Assembly (NCBI RefSeq): GCF_950295315.1
Contig: NW_026647281.1
Coordinates: 1 to 64,000, forward strand
Length of the DNA: 64,000 nucleotides
Direction of reading: 5' to 3'
Source of the DNA: Erinaceus europaeus
Taxonomy: Eukaryota; Chordata; Mammalia; Eulipotyphla; Erinaceidae
Shown: in pieces, positions 41,995 to 61,204 of the stretch
Layout: each line of letters starts with the position of its first letter
How positions within the stretch are numbered: position 1 is the first letter of the stretch
Program-made: the position numbers and the translations under genes
The notes under the pieces: model-generated
What the model was told of the DNA's origin: nothing
Seen by the model: the letters and a program-made list of their open reading frames with translations, nothing else
Databases searched by the model: none

Positions 41995-44801
41995 ACTGAT
42001 GGACTAGCTTCTGGGAAGTACAGGTTTTGAACCTGAAAACACTGTCTGCCTCTGCCTGTCTCTCAGTCCACTGGAGGAGCCACTGCCCCAAGCAGTCCTT
42101 GTGCTCAGAGTGGGGTGTTTTCGCCAGTCCTAGGCTTGCACAGCGCACTTGGGATTGGGTTGCCTGAGATCCAAATGTTACATTGTAGATTGTTTGCAGT
42201 TCCGGCTCCCCAGGACATTGGACAGACCCAACTCCTCTGGGGATACCCAGAGAAAAAGACTCCTCCCATCCTTAGTGCAAATGGAGTGGAGGGGGAGGGG
42301 AGAGATGTGCATGTGTGGGATACTCATGCCCAGGTGTGTGTGAGGGGCCCTGACAGGGGGTAGAAGGGGGTTGAGGGGCAGAAGGAGACTGTTTGGGGGG
42401 CAGGCTGCAGGCAGGGGAGCCCCTGCATAGGTGCAGGGCTGTGTGTGCCTGTGGTGGCAGGGCGTTAGGGCAGGTCCCCCTGCAGGATGGTGAAGATGGC
42501 AGCTGGGCTGGCCCAGGGCCCCCAGGGCTGGAGGGCAGCAGCAGGCTGGCAGGAAAGGAGGCAAACAGTAGATGACAGTTGGGGAGCTGGGGGACAGGGG
42601 GCAAGGGGAAAAGGGGGCATCCTTGCGGAGGAGGGGGAGGGGGCTGGACTGGAGAGTGGGTGGAGCTGGAGGCAGGCAGGTCCCAAGAATCAGGAACTGA
42701 CAGGGCCAGATACCTGCACCCACCCACTGGATAGCAGCTGCAGCAGCCAGAGCAGCAGCCCTGGCTTGCCTAGGCCAAGGGCCCTGAGTGAGTCCCTCTG
42801 AGGATGAGGAAGGGGACGGGGAGGGGTAGAGGGAGGGGGAGGAGGGCCGCTGTCAGCAGGCAACGGGGTCTACAGGGGCCTCCACTATGGAGGCCTGTGT
42901 CCAGGTGGCTGCCCGCCAGAACCGGGGCAGCTCAGGGCTCCCAGGGCCCTGGGGGGTGTCTGTGGGTTGGGGGCTGTCAGTCAGTCAGTCTGTCTGTGTG
43001 TCAGTGCACTTGCTTGGACATGGGCCTGGCGGCCCTTGGACCCCAGCCCTGGGCTGTCAGATGCCGGCCCCGCCCCCGGACACGCCCCCACCGTGCCCCT
43101 TGCGTCAGAGCCCTGCCCACCTGCGCTGGCTTTTGCCTGGGGCTCTGGCTCTGGTGGCTGGCCACCACACCTCAGATCAAGTTCAGGGTGGGTGTCATGG
43201 CTGCTGCCACCACCACTGCCTCCCTAGGGGTCAACTGGGTGGGCGGGGTCCTCGTGGCCTAGCAACCTCTCGAGCCCTCTGTGATGTCCCCCCCCCAGGA
43301 TTCTGTGTGCATGCGCACTGGCACTGGGCAGCCCAACTGTCCTGCCACTATGTCAGGCGGCAGCAAGCAGACCCCTGGGCCCTGGCACCGAGGGACCGAA
43401 GAACGGGAGGACAGCGCTGACGGACGACGGACCTCGGGGCTGGCAGCCAAGAGAGCAAAGGAGGAGGTGCGCCCAGGTGCCAGGGAACCGGGCTACAGCT
43501 ACCTACATGCCTGCCTGCCTTGCTGGATGCCGGTATGCTACCTATGTCCATGTGGGTTTCTCAGTTCCTCTCCTGTCCTCTACTGTTCTCTCCTGTCCTC
43601 TCCTGTCGTCTACTGTCCTCTACTGTCCTCTCCTATCCTCTCCTCTCCTGTCCGCTCCTCTCCTCTTTTCTCTACTCACTTCCGGGTGCCCTGATCACCA
43701 GCTAGAGCGCTTTTGACATTTCACCTGTGACAGCTGCCCACACCCCCCCTCCGCGTCCCTGACGTGACCCAGCTCACAGGCTCACCTGCTCACCCCACCC
43801 ACACCCACACGCCCCACCACATTCCCTGGATCAGCTCCTCTGCCCTATTCAGCCAAACTGCCCAGTTGGCAACGTATCTGTGCAAGCTTGACTGTCTTTA
43901 TCATTCAAGGTTATATCTCCTTTTGTACTTAGCTTGGTTGATTGTCGATGGATAGTTGGATGGATGGATGGATGGATGGATGGATGGAAGGATCGAGTGA
44001 TGCACGGGTTGATCGATTGGTTTTGTAGAGGCAGAGAGCCATCTAGGGGTACTTGAGACCTCTGGCATAAGAGCCCTTGTCTTCTGTCGAATGTAAAACA
44101 TTAACACCTCAATAAATAAATGAATAAATGTATTAAATAAACTGGGTTAAAAAAAACGCGGTGTCTTTTCCCTTTCTGAATATGGTATGCTGTGAGGATC
44201 ATAATAAGGAAAGCATTGTTCTGAGCAGCCCCTTGAAATATTGGGATATTTCATTTTGCCTTCTTCTTCTTCTTCTTCTTCTTCTTCTTCTTCATCTTCT
44301 TTTTTTTTCTTTGCTTTCTATTATCTTGATTTATTTTTTGGAATGGACAGTCAAGAATTGAGAGACAAGGGAGGGATAGAGATTTTGAGAACCAGAGATA
44401 TACCTGCAGCACATCTGCACCACTTGTAAAGATTTCCCACTGCAGGTCGGAACCAGGGTCTTGAACACAGGTCCTCCTACAGTTTAACATGAGTGCTTAA
44501 CCAGGTGAGGCACCACCTGCTAAGCTTAATGTGACATTTTTTTAGCAATGAAAAGAAATTCTCTTGGCTAGGTAAGAAACAAATAAGATAAATATAAGTA
44601 AATAAAAGTGCTTTTACGTTTACACAGTGGAAACACACACTGGGACATATTCTTGTATAATACTTGTATTATTTATTTATTTATTTATTGCCACAAAGGG
44701 TTATTGCCATAGCGCAGTGCCAGTACCACTAATCCACTGGTCCTATGTTCCATTGTTCCCCTTTTGCTGCCCTTGTGGCTTGAATATTGTGGTTATTAAT
44801 A
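40724..44801 (+). repeat. Array unit 11 (beta), near copy of unit 14
   Basis: Complete, 4078 bp. It shares with unit 14 alone GTCCACTTGCC (near 41846), CTACCTATGTCC (near 43540), TCCTATCCTC (near 43630) and TGTGCAAGCTTG (near 43880). Exon-like ATG at 43350. Private changes: CAGAGATATACC near 44392, GCGCAGTGCC near 44713 and GAAATATGG near 44850. Confidence 0.95.
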
Positions 44802-45715
44802 ATATTATTATTGTTGTTGTGATAGTTACTGTCCTTGCGGAGAACAGAGAAATATGGAAAGAGGAGGTTAAAGAGAGATGGGGGAGAGAAAGATAGGCCC
44901 CCTGAAGATCTGCTTCACTAAATAAATAAAGCACATTTTCATTTGACTCAGTAGAAACACAGAGACAAGTATACATGTATAATACCTGCATTTTTTATTT
45001 ATGTATTCTTTATCTAATGACTAATTGATTGACTGATTGATTGCCTCCAGGGTTATTGTCAGGGCTAGGGGCCTGCACCACGAACCCACTGCTCCTGCAG
45101 ACCATGTTTTCCCCTTTGGCTGCCCTTGTTGCCTGAACTTTGTTGTGGTTATTCTTATCATTGTTGTTGCTGTTACTGTCCTTGCATAGGACAGAAAGGG
45201 AGAGAGGAGTGGAAACACAGAAGGGTGAGAGAAAGGTAGACCCCTGCAGGTCTGCTTCACTAGATAAACAAAAAGCATGTACATTTATTTACTAAGTGGA
45301 TACACCGACACATGTGTACATGTATATTACCTGTATATTTTCTCTATGTGTATATATATATATATATATAAATATATATATGTATATGTATGTATTTATT
45401 TATTGCATCCAGGGTCACTGCCGGTGCTCAATACATATACCTGGAATCCACTGCTCCTGCAGACCATTTATTCTCCTTTTGCTGCCTTTGTTCCTTGATC
45501 ACTGTTGTGCTTCTTCTTATTGTTGTTGTTGTTACTGTCCTTACATAGGACAGAGAGAAAGGGATAGGGGAGGGGAAAGTCAGAGGTGGAAGAGAAAGCA
45601 CCCCTGAAGATCTGCTTCACCCCCTGTAAAGCTACTCCCCTGCAGGTGGGGGTCTGGGGGCCATACCGCAGATCCTTCTGCCTGTCCCCTCATTTGCTCC
45701 ACCACCTCTTAACCC
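44261..45715 (-). mobile_element. SINE block S0-S3 between cores 11 and 12
   Basis: Same order. S1 has GCGCAGTGCC and GAAATATGG; the TA tract is interrupted by AAATAT. Confidence 0.8.
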
Positions 45716-46034
45716 TCTGACATTCCGCCCAACCTCCCTGGATTTCCTTTTTACAGCACTAAGACCTGTCTATTTTTTGAATCCTCAATATCCTGAGGAT
45801 CAGTTTTGGAAATAGTGTCATGAGAAGACACAGGGGGATCTCTGGAATCAGAGAGCGCCTGGAACAGCAGCTGGGGCTCTAGAGCCAGGGCATGGTCCAT
45901 CTACCCATCCACCCTCCACGGAGTCCACCTGCCTGCAACTTGGTCCTGCTCCCTCCCAAAAAGATTTTTCCCTTGTTTCACTGAGAAACAGGCATCACAC
46001 AGGAGAGTCAGCCAGTGGAAAAAAAAAAAAAAAA

Positions 46035-46072
<38 letters not shown>

Positions 46073-48333
46073 ACTGATGGACTAGCTTCTGGGAAGTACA
46101 GGTTTTGAACCTGAAAACACTGTCTGCCTCTGCCTGTCTCTCAGTCCACTGGAGGAGCCACTGCCCCAAGCAGTCCTTGTGCTCAGAGTGGGGTGTTTTC
46201 GCCAGTCCTAGGCTTGCACAGCGCACTTGGGATTGGGTTGCCTGAGATCCAAATGTTACATTGTAGATTGTTTGCAGTTCCGGCTCCCCAGGACATTGGA
46301 CAGACCCAACTCCTCTGGGGATACCCAGAGAAAAAGACTCCTCCCATCCTTAGTGCAAATGGAGTGGAGGGGGAGGGGAGAGATGTGCATGTGTGGGATA
46401 CTCATGCCCAGGTGTGTGTGAGGGGCCCTGACAGGGGGTAGAAGGGGGTTGAGGGGCAGAAGGAGACTGTTTGGGGGGCAGGCTGCAGGCAGGGGAGCCC
46501 CTGAATAGGTGCAGGGCTGTGTGTGCCTGTGGTGGCAGGGCGTTAGGGCAGGTCCCCCTGCAGGATGGTGAAGATGGCAGCTGGGCTGGCCCAGGGCCCC
46601 CAGGGCTGGAGGGCAGCAGCAGGCTGGCAGGAAAGGAGGCAAACAGTAGATGACAGTTGGGGAGCTGGGGGACAGGGGGCAAGGGGAAAAGGGGGCATCC
46701 TTGCGGAGGAGGGGGAGGGGGCTGGACTGGAGAGTGGGTGGAGCTGGAGGCAGGCAGGTCCCAAGAATCAGGAACTGACAGGGCCAGATACCTGCACCCA
46801 CCCACTGGATAGCAGCTGCAGCAGCCAGAGCAGCAGCCCTGGCTTGCCTAGGCCAAGGGCCCTGAGTGAGTCCCTCTGAGGATGAGGAAGGGGACGGGGA
46901 GGGGTAGAGGGAGGGGGAGGAGGGCCGCTGTCAGCAGGCAACGGGGTCTACAGGGGCCTCCACTATGGAGGCCTGTGTCCAGGTGGCTGCCCGCCAGAAC
47001 CGGGGCAGCTCAGGGCTCCCAGGGCCCTGGGGGGTGTCTGTGGGTTGGGGGCTGTCAGTCAGTCAGTCTGTCTGTGTGTCAGTGCACTTGCTTGGACATG
47101 GGCCTGGCGGCCCTTGGACCCCAGCCCTGGGCTGTCAGATGCCGGCCCCGCCCCCGGACACGCCCCCACCGTGCCCCTTGCATCAGAGCCCTGCCCACCT
47201 GCGCTGGCTTTTGCCTGGGGCTCTGGCTCTGGTGGCTGGCCACCACACCTCAGATCAAGTTCAGGGTGGGTGTCATGGCTGCTGCCACCACCACTGCCTC
47301 CCTAGGGGTCAACTGGGTGGGCGGGGTCCTCGTGGCCTAGCAACCTCTCGAGCCCTCTGTGATGTCCCCCCCCAGGATTCTGTGTGCATGCGCACTGGCA
47401 CTGGGCAGCCCAACTGTCCTGCCACTATATCAGGCGGCAGCAAGCAGACCCCTGGGCCCTGGCACCGAGGGACCGAAGAACGGGAGGACAGCGCTGACGG
47501 ACGACGGACCTCGGGGCTGGCAGCCAAGAGAGCAAAGGAGGAGGTGCGCCCAGGTGCCAGGGAACCGGGCTACAGCTACCTACATGCCTGCCTGCCTTGC
47601 TGGATGCCGGTATGCTACCTCTGTCCATGTGGGTTTCTCAGTTCCTCTCCTGTCCTCTACTGTTCTCTCCTGTCCTCTCCTGTCGTCTACTGTTCTCTAC
47701 TGTCCTCTCCTCTCCTCTCCTCTCCTGTCCGCTCCTCTCCTCTTTTCTCTACTCACTTCCGGGTGCCCTGATCACCAGCTAGAGCGCTTTTGACATTTCA
47801 CCTGTGACAGCTGCCCACACCCCCCCTCCGCGTCCCTGACGTGACCCAGCTCACAGGCTCACCTGCTCACCCCACCCACACCCACACGCCCCACCACATT
47901 CCCTGGATCAGCTCCTCTGCCCTATTCAGCCAAACTGCCCAGTTGGCAACGTATCTGTGCAGGCTTGACTGTCTTTATCATTCAAGGTTATATCTCCTTT
48001 TGTACTTAGCTTGGTTGATTGTCGATGGATAGTTGGATGGATGGATGGATGGATGGATGGAAGGATCGAGTGATGCACGGGTTGATCGATTGGTTTTGTA
48101 GAGGCAGAGAGCCATCTAGGGGTACTTGAGACCTCTGGCATAAGAGCCCTTGTCTTCTGTCGAATGTAAAACATTAACACCTCAATAAATAAATGAATAA
48201 ATGTATTAAATAAACTGGGTTAAAAAAAACGCGGTGTCTTTTCCCTTTCTGAATATGGTATGCTGTGAGGATCATAATAAGGAAAGCATTGTTCTGAGCA
48301 GCCCCTTGAAATATTGGGATATTTCATTTTGCC

Positions 48334-53067
<4,734 letters not shown>

Positions 53068-53615
53068 ATATTATTATTGTTGTTGTGATAGTTACTGTCC
53101 TTGCGGAGAACAGAGAAAAATGGAAAGAGGAGGTTAAAGAGAGATGGGGGAGAGAAAGATAGGCCCCCTGAAGATCTGCTTCACTAAATAAATAAAGCAC
53201 ATTTTCATTTGACTCAGTAGAAACACAGAGACAAGTATACATGTATAATTCCTGCATTTTTTATTTATGTATTCTTTATCTAATGACTAATTGATTGACT
53301 TATTGATTGCCTCCAGGGTTATTGTCAGGGCTAGGGGCCTGCACCACGAACCCACTGCTCCTGCAGACCATGTTTTCCCCTTTGGCTGCCCTTGTTGCCT
53401 GAACTTTGTTGTGGTTATTCTTATCATTGTTGTTGCTGTTACTGTCCTTGCATAGGACAGAAAGGGAGAGAGGAGTGGAAACACAGAAGGGTGAGAGAAA
53501 GGTAGACCCCTGCAGGTCTGCTTCACTAGATAAACAAAAAGCATGTACATTTATTTACAAAGTGGATACACTGACACATGTGTACATGTATATTACCTGT
53601 ATATTTTCTCTATGT

Positions 53616-53653
<38 letters not shown>

Positions 53654-54303
53654 GTATATGTATGTATTTATTTATTGCATCCAGGGTCACTGCCGGTGCT
53701 CAATACATATACCTGGAATCCACTGCTCCTGCAGACCATTTATTCTCCTTTTGCTGCCTTTGTTCCTTGATCACTGTTGTGCTTCTTCTTATTGTTGTTG
53801 TTGTTACTGTCCTTACATAGGACAGAGAGAAAGGGATAGGGGAGGGGAAAGTCAGAGGTGGAAGAGAAAGCACCCCTGAAGATCTGCTTCACCCCCTGTA
53901 AAGCTACTCCCCTGCAGGTGGGGGTCTGGGGGCCATACAGCAGATCCTTCTGCCTGTCCCCTCATTTGCTCCACCACCTCTTAACCCTCTGACATTCCGC
54001 CCAACCTCCCTGGATTTCCTTTTTACAGCACTAAGACCTGTCTATTTTTTGAATCCTCAATATCCTGAGGATCAGTTTTGGAAATAGTGTCATGAGAAGA
54101 CACAGGGGGATCTCTGGAATCAGAGAGCGCCTGGAACAGCAGCTGGGGCTCTAGAGCCAGGGCATGGTCCATCTACCCATCCACCCTCCACGGAGTCCAC
54201 TTGCCTGCAACTTGGTCCTGCTCCCTCCCAAAAAGATTTTTCCCTTGTTTCACTGAGAAACAGGCATCACACAGGAGAGTCAGCCAGTGGAAAAAAAAAA
54301 AAA

Positions 54304-54342
<39 letters not shown>

Positions 54343-57146
54343 ACTGATGGACTAGCTTCTGGGAAGTACAGGTTTTGAACCTGAAAACACTGTCTGCCTC
54401 TGCCTGTCTCTCAGTCCACTGGAGGAGCCACTGCCCCAAGCAGTCCTTGTGCTCAGAGTGGGGTGTTTTCGCCAGTCCTAGGCTTGCACAGCGCACTTGG
54501 GATTGGGTTGCCTGAGATCCAAATGTTACATTGTAGATTGTTTGCAGTTCCGGCTCCCCAGGACATTGGACAGACCCAACTCCTCTGGGGATACCCAGAG
54601 AAAAAGACTCCTCCCATCCTTAGTGCAAATGGAGTGGAGGGGGAGGGGAGAGATGTGCATGTGTGGGATACTCATGCCCAGGTGTGTGTGAGGGGCCCTG
54701 ACAGGGGGTAGAAGGGGGTTGAGGGGCAGAAGGAGACTGTTTGGGGGGCAGGCTGCAGGCAGGGGAGCCCCTGCATAGGTGCAGGGCTGTGTGTGCCTGT
54801 GGTGGCAGGGCGTTAGGGCAGGTCCCCCTGCAGGATGGTGAAGATGGCAGCTGGGCTGGCCCAGGGCCCCCAGGGCTGGAGGGCAGCAGCAGGCTGGCAG
54901 GAAAGGAGGCAAACAGTAGATGACAGTTGGGGAGCTGGGGGACAGGGGGCAAGGGGAAAAGGGGGCATCCTTGCGGAGGAGGGGGAGGGGGCTGGACTGG
55001 AGAGTGGGTGGAGCTGGAGGCAGGCAGGTCCCAAGAATCAGGAACTGACAGGGCCAGATACCTGCACCCACCCACTGGATAGCAGCTGCAGCAGCCAGAG
55101 CAGCAGCCCTGGCTTGCCTAGGCCAAGGGCCCTGAGTGAGTCCCTCTGAGGATGAGGAAGGGGACGGGGAGGGGTAGAGGGAGGGGGAGGAGGGCCGCTG
55201 TCAGCAGGCAACGGGGTCTACAGGGGCCTCCACTATGGAGGCCTGTGTCCAGGTGGCTGCCCGCCAGAACCGGGGCAGCTCAGGGCTCCCAGGGCCCTGG
55301 GGGGTGTCTGTGGGTTGGGGGCTGTCAGTCAGTCAGTCTGTCTGTGTGTCAGTGCACTTGCTTGGACATGGGCCTGGCGGCCCTTGGACCCCAGCCCTGG
55401 GCTGTCAGATGCCGGCCCCGCCCCCGGACACGCCCCCACCGTGCCCCTTGCGTCAGAGCCCTGCCCACCTGCGCTGGCTTTTGCCTGGGGCTCTGGCTCT
55501 GGTGGCTGGCCACCACACCTCAGATCAAGTTCAGGGTGGGTGTCATGGCTGCTGCCACCACCACTGCCTCCCTAGGGGTCAACTGGGTGGGCGGGGTCCT
55601 CGTGGCCTAGCAACCTCTCGAGCCCTCTGTGATGTCCCCCCCCCAGGATTCTGTGTGCATGCGCACTGGCACTGGGCAGCCCAACTGTCCTGCCACTATG
55701 TCAGGCGGCAGCAAGCAGACCCCTGGGCCCTGGCACCGAGGGACCGAAGAACGGGAGGACAGCGCTGACGGACGACGGACCTCGGGGCTGGCAGCCAAGA
55801 GAGCAAAGGAGGAGGTGCGCCCAGGTGCCAGGGAACCGGGCTACAGCTACCTACATGCCTGCCTGCCTTGCTGGATGCCGGTATGCTACCTATGTCCATG
55901 TGGGTTTCTCAGTTCCTCTCCTGTCCTCTACTGTTCTCTCCTGTCCTCTCCTGTCGTCTACTGTCCTCTACTGTCCTCTCCTATCCTCTCCTCTCCTGTC
56001 CGCTCCTCTCCTCTTTTCTCTACTCACTTCCGGGTGCCCTGATCACCAGCTAGAGCGCTTTTGACATTTCACCTGTGACAGCTGCCCACACCCCCCCTCC
56101 GCGTCCCTGACGTGACCCAGCTCACAGGCTCACCTGCTCACCCCACCCACACCCACACGCCCCACCACATTCCCTGGATCAGCTCCTCTGCCCTATTCAG
56201 CCAAACTGCCCAGTTGGCAACGTATCTGTGCAAGCTTGACTGTCTTTATCATTCAAGGTTATATCTCCTTTTGTACTTAGCTTGGTTGATTGTCGATGGA
56301 TAGTTGGATGGATGGATGGATGGATGGATGGATGGAAGGATCGAGTGATGCACGGGTTGATCGATTGGTTTTGTAGAGGCAGAGAGCCATCTAGGGGTAC
56401 TTGAGACCTCTGGCATAAGAGCCCTTGTCTTCTGTCGAATGTAAAACATTAACACCTCAATAAATAAATGAATAAATGTATTAAATAAACTGGGTTAAAA
56501 AAAACGCGGTGTCTTTTCCCTTTCTGAATATGGTATGCTGTGAGGATCATAATAAGGAAAGCATTGTTCTGAGCAGCCCCTTGAAATATTGGGATATTTC
56601 ATTTTGCCTTCTTCTTCTTCTTCTTCTTCTTCTTCTTCATCTTCTTTTTTTTTCTTTGCTTTCTATTATCTTGATTTATTTTTTGGAATGGACAGTCAAG
56701 AATTGAGAGACAAGGGAGGGATAGAGATTTTGAGAACCAGAGAGATAAATGCAGCACATCTGCACCACTTGTAAAGATTTCCCACTGCAGGTCGGAACCA
56801 GGGTCTTGAACCCAGGTCCTCCTACAGTTTAACATGAGTGCTTAACCAGGTGAGGCACCACCTGCTAAGCTTAATGTGACATTTTTTTAGCAATGAAAAG
56901 AAATTCTCTTGGCTAGGTAAGAAACAAATAAGATAAATATAAGTAAATAAAAGTGCTTTTACGTTTACACAGTGGAAACACACACTGGGACATATTCTTG
57001 TATAATACTTGTATTATTTATTTATTTATTTATTGCCACAAAGGGTTATTGCCATAGCGCATTGCCAGTACCACTCATCCACTGGTCCTATGTTCCATTG
57101 TTCCCCTTTTGCTGCCCTTGTGGCTTGAATATTGTGGTTATTAATA
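53068..57146 (+). repeat. Array unit 14 (beta), near copy of unit 11
   Basis: Complete, 4079 bp. Landmarks of its core lie 12,348 bp downstream of the matching landmarks in unit 11. Exon-like ATG at 55698. It diverges from unit 11 again after about 56.7 kb, where it has the private change GAGATAAATGC near 56744. TTC x10. Confidence 0.95.
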
Positions 57147-57689
57147 ATATTATTATTGTTGTTGTGATAGTTACTGTCCTTGCGGAGAACAGAGAAAAAT
57201 GGAAAGAGGAGGTTAAAGAGAGATGGGGGAGAGAAAGATAGGCCCCCTGAAGATCTGCTTCACTAAATAAATAAAGCACATTTTCATTTGACTCAGTAGA
57301 AACACAGAGACAAGTATACATGTATAATTCCTGCATTTTTTATTTATGTATTCTTTATCTAATGACTAATTGATTGACTTATTGATTGCCTCCAGGGTTA
57401 TTGTCAGGGCTAGGGGCCTGCACCACGAACCCACTGCTCCTGCAGACCATGTTTTCCCCTTTGGCTGCCCTTGTTGCCTGAACTTTGTTGTGGTTATTCT
57501 TATCATTGTTGTTGCTGTTACTGTCCTTGCATAGGACAGAAAGGGAGAGAGGAGTGGAAACACAGAAGGGTGAGAGAAAGGTAGACCCCTGCAGGTCTGC
57601 TTCACTAGATAAACAAAAAGCATGTACATTTATTTACTAAGTGGATACACCGACACATGTGTACATGTATATTACCTGTATATTTTCTC

Positions 57690-57742
<53 letters not shown>

Positions 57743-58070
57743 GTATGTATTTATTTATTGCATCCAGGGTCACTGCCGGTGCTCAATACATATACCTGGA
57801 ATCCACTGCTCCTGCAGACCATTTATTCTCCTTTTGCTGCCTTTGTTCCTTGATCACTGTTGTGCTTCTTCTTATTGTTGTTGTTGTTACTGTCCTTACA
57901 TAGGACAGAGAGAAAGGGATAGGGGAGGGGAAAGTCAGAGGTGGAAGAGAAAGCACCCCTGAAGATCTGTTTCACCCCCTGTAAAGCTACTCCCCTGCAG
58001 GTGGGGGTCTGGGGGCCATACCGCAGATCCTTCTGCCTGTCCCCTCATTTGCTCCACCACCTCTTAACCC
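56609..58070 (-). mobile_element. SINE block S0-S3 between cores 14 and 15
   Basis: Same order. The S2-S3 spacer combines TTTACTAAG with a GTACATATATA start to a long TA run (57695-57736). Confidence 0.8.
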
Positions 58071-61000
58071 TCTGACCTTCCGCCCAACCTCCCTGGATTT
58101 CCTTTTTACAGCACTAAGACCTGTCTATTTTTTGAATCCTCAATATCCTGAGGATCAGTCTTGGAAATAGTGTCATGAGAAGACACAGGGGGATCTCTGG
58201 AATCAGAGAGCGCCTGGAACAGCAGCTGGGGCTCTAGAGCCAGGGCATGGTCCATCTACCCATCCACCCTCCACGGAGTCCACCTGCCTGCAACTTGGTC
58301 CTGCTCCCTCCCAAAAAGATTTTTCCCTTGTTTCACTGAGAAACAGGCATCACACAGGAGAGTCAGCCAGTGGAAAAAAAAAAAAAGCCTTTTATTTTTT
58401 TTTTTTACCCTACTGATGGACCAGCTTCTGGGAAGTACAGGTTTTGAACCTGAAAACACTGTCTGCCTCTGCCTGTCTCTGAGTACACTGGAGGAGCCAC
58501 TGCCCCAGGCAGTCCTTGTGCTCAGAGTGGGGTGTTTTCGCCAGTCCTAGGCTTGCACAGCGCACTTGGGATTGGGTTGCCTGAGATCCAAATGTTACAT
58601 TGTAGATTGTTTGCAGTTCCGGCTCCCCAGGACATTGGACAGACCCAACTCCTCTGGGGATACCCAGAGAAAAAGACTCTTCCCATCCTTAGTGCAAATG
58701 GAGTGGAGGGGGAGGGGAGAGATGTGCATGTGTGGGATACTCATGCCCAGGTGTGTGTGAGGGGCCCTGACAGGGGGTAGAAGGGGGTTGAGGGGCAGAA
58801 GGAGACTGTTTGGGGGGCAGGCTGCAGGCAGGGGAGCCCCTGAATAGGTGCAGGGCTGTGTGTGCCTGTGGTGGCAGGGCGTTAGGGCAGGTCCCCCTGC
58901 AGGATGGTGAAGATGGCAGCTGGGCTGGCCCAGGGCCCCCAGGGCTGGAGGGCAGCAGCAGGCTGGCAGGAAAGGAGGCAAACAGTAGATGACAGTTGGG
59001 GAGCTGGGGGACAGGGGGCAAGGGGAAAAGGGGGCATCCTTGCGGAGGAGGGGGAGGGGGCTGGACTGGAGAGTGGGTGGAGCTGGAGGCAGGCAGGTCC
59101 CAAGAATCAGGAACTGACAGGGCCAGATACCTGCACCCACCCACTGGATAGCAGCTGCAGCAGCCAGAGCAGCAGCCCTGGCTTGCCTAGGCCAAGGGCC
59201 CTGAGTGAGTCCCTCTGAGGATGAGGAAGGGGACGGGGAGGGGTAGAGGGAGGGGGAGGAGGGCCGCTGTCAGCAGGCAACGGGGTCTACAGGGGCCTCC
59301 ACTATGGAGGCCTGTGTCCAGGTGGCTGCCCGCCAGAACCGGGGCAGCTCAGGGCTCCCAGGGCCCTGGGGGGTGTCTGTGGGTTGGGGGCTGTCAGTCA
59401 GTCAGTCTGTCTGTGTGTCAGTGCACTTGCTTGGACATGGGCCTGGCGGCCCTTGGACCCCAGCCCTGGGCTGTCAGATGCCGGCCCCGCCCCCGGACAC
59501 GCCCCCACCGTGCCCCTTGCATCAGAGCCCTGCCCACCTGCGCTGGCTTTTGCCTGGGGCTCTGGCTCTGGTGGCTGGCCACCACAACTCAGATCAAGTT
59601 CAGGGTGGGTGTCATGGCTGCTGCCACCACCACTGCCTCCCTAGGGGTCAACTGGGTGGGCGGGGTCCTCGTGGCCTAGCAACCTCTCGAGCCCTCTGTG
59701 ATGTCCCCCCCCAGGATTCTGTGTGCATGCGCACTGGCACTGGGCAGCCCAACTGTCCTGCCACTATGTCAGGCGGCAGCAAGCAGACCCCTGGGCCCTG
59801 GCACCGAGGGACCGAAGAACGGGAGGACAGCGCTGACCGACGACGGACCTCGGGGCTGGCAGCCAAGAGAGCAAAGGAGGAGGTGCGCCCAGGTGCCAGG
59901 GAACCGGGCTACAGCTACCTACATGCCTGCCTGCCTTGCTGGATGCCGGTATGCTACCTCTGTCCATGTGGGTTTCTCAGTTCCTCTCCTGTCCTCTACT
60001 GTTCTCTCCTGTCCTCTCCTGTCGTCTACTGTTCTCTACTGTCCTCTCCTCTCCTCTCCTCTCCTGTCCGCTCCTCTCCTCTTTTCTCTACTCACTTCCG
60101 GGTGCCCTGATCACCAGCTAGAGCGCTTTTGACATTTCACCTGTGACAGCTGCCCACACCCCCCCTCCGCGTCCCTGACGTGACCCAGCTCACAGGCTCA
60201 CCTGCTCACCCCACCCACACCCACACGCCCCACCACATTCCCTGGATCAGCTCCTCTGCCCTATTCAGCCAAACTACCCAGTTGGCAACGTATCTGTGCA
60301 GGCTTGACTGTCTTTATCATTCAAGGTTATATCTCCTTTTGTACTTAGCTTGGTTGATTGTCGATGGATAGTTGGATGGATGGATGGATGGATGGATGGA
60401 AGGATCGAGTGATGCACGGGTTGATCGATTGGTTTTGTAGAGGCAGAGAGCCATCTAGGGGTACTTGAGACCTCTGGCATAAGAGCCCTTGTCTTCTGTC
60501 GAATGTAAAACATTAACACCTCAATAAATAAATGAATAAATGTATTAAATAAACTGGGTTAAAAAAAACGCGGTGTCTTTTCCCTTTCTGAATATGGTAT
60601 GCTGTGAGGATCATAATAAGGAAAGCATTGTTCTGAGCAGCCCCTTGAAATATTGGGATATTTCATTTTGCCTTCTTCTTCTTCTTCTTCTTCTTCATCT
60701 TCTTTTTTTTTCTTTGCTTTCTATTATCTTGATTTATTTTTTGGAATGGACAGTCAAGAATTGAGAGGCAAGGGAGGGATAGAGATTTTGAGAACCAGAG
60801 AGATACCTGCATCACATCTGCACCACTTGTAAAGATTTCCCACTGCAGGTCGGAACCATGGTCTTGAACCCAGGTCCTCCTACAGTTTAACATGAGTGCT
60901 TAACCAGGTGAGGCACCACCTGCTAAGCTTAATGTGACATTTTTTTAGCAATGAAAAGAAATTCTCTTGGCTAGGTAAGAAACAAATAAGATAAATATAA

Positions 61001-61204
61001 GTAAATAAAAGTGCTTTTACGTTTACACAGCGGAAACACACACTGGGACATATTCTTGTATAATACTTGTATTATTTATTAATTTATTTATTGCCACAAA
61101 GGGTTATTGCCATAGCGCATTGCCAGTACCACTAATCCAGTGGTCCTATGTTCCATTGTTCCCCTTTTGCTGCCCTTGTGTCTTGAATATTGTGGTTATT
61201 AATA
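57147..61204 (+). repeat. Array unit 15 (beta), start of diverged edge
   Basis: Complete, 4058 bp. It shares GGACCAGCTTCTGG and CCCCAGGCAGTCC with unit 16 only. Its T-run is short and interrupted (T4-A-T12 near 58390). Exon-like ATG at 59766, intact. TTC x8, the shortest. From about 60,765 private substitutions become frequent (GAGAGGCAAG, GCATCACATC, ACCATGGTC, ATTAATTTATT, GTGTCTTGAA). Confidence 0.95.
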
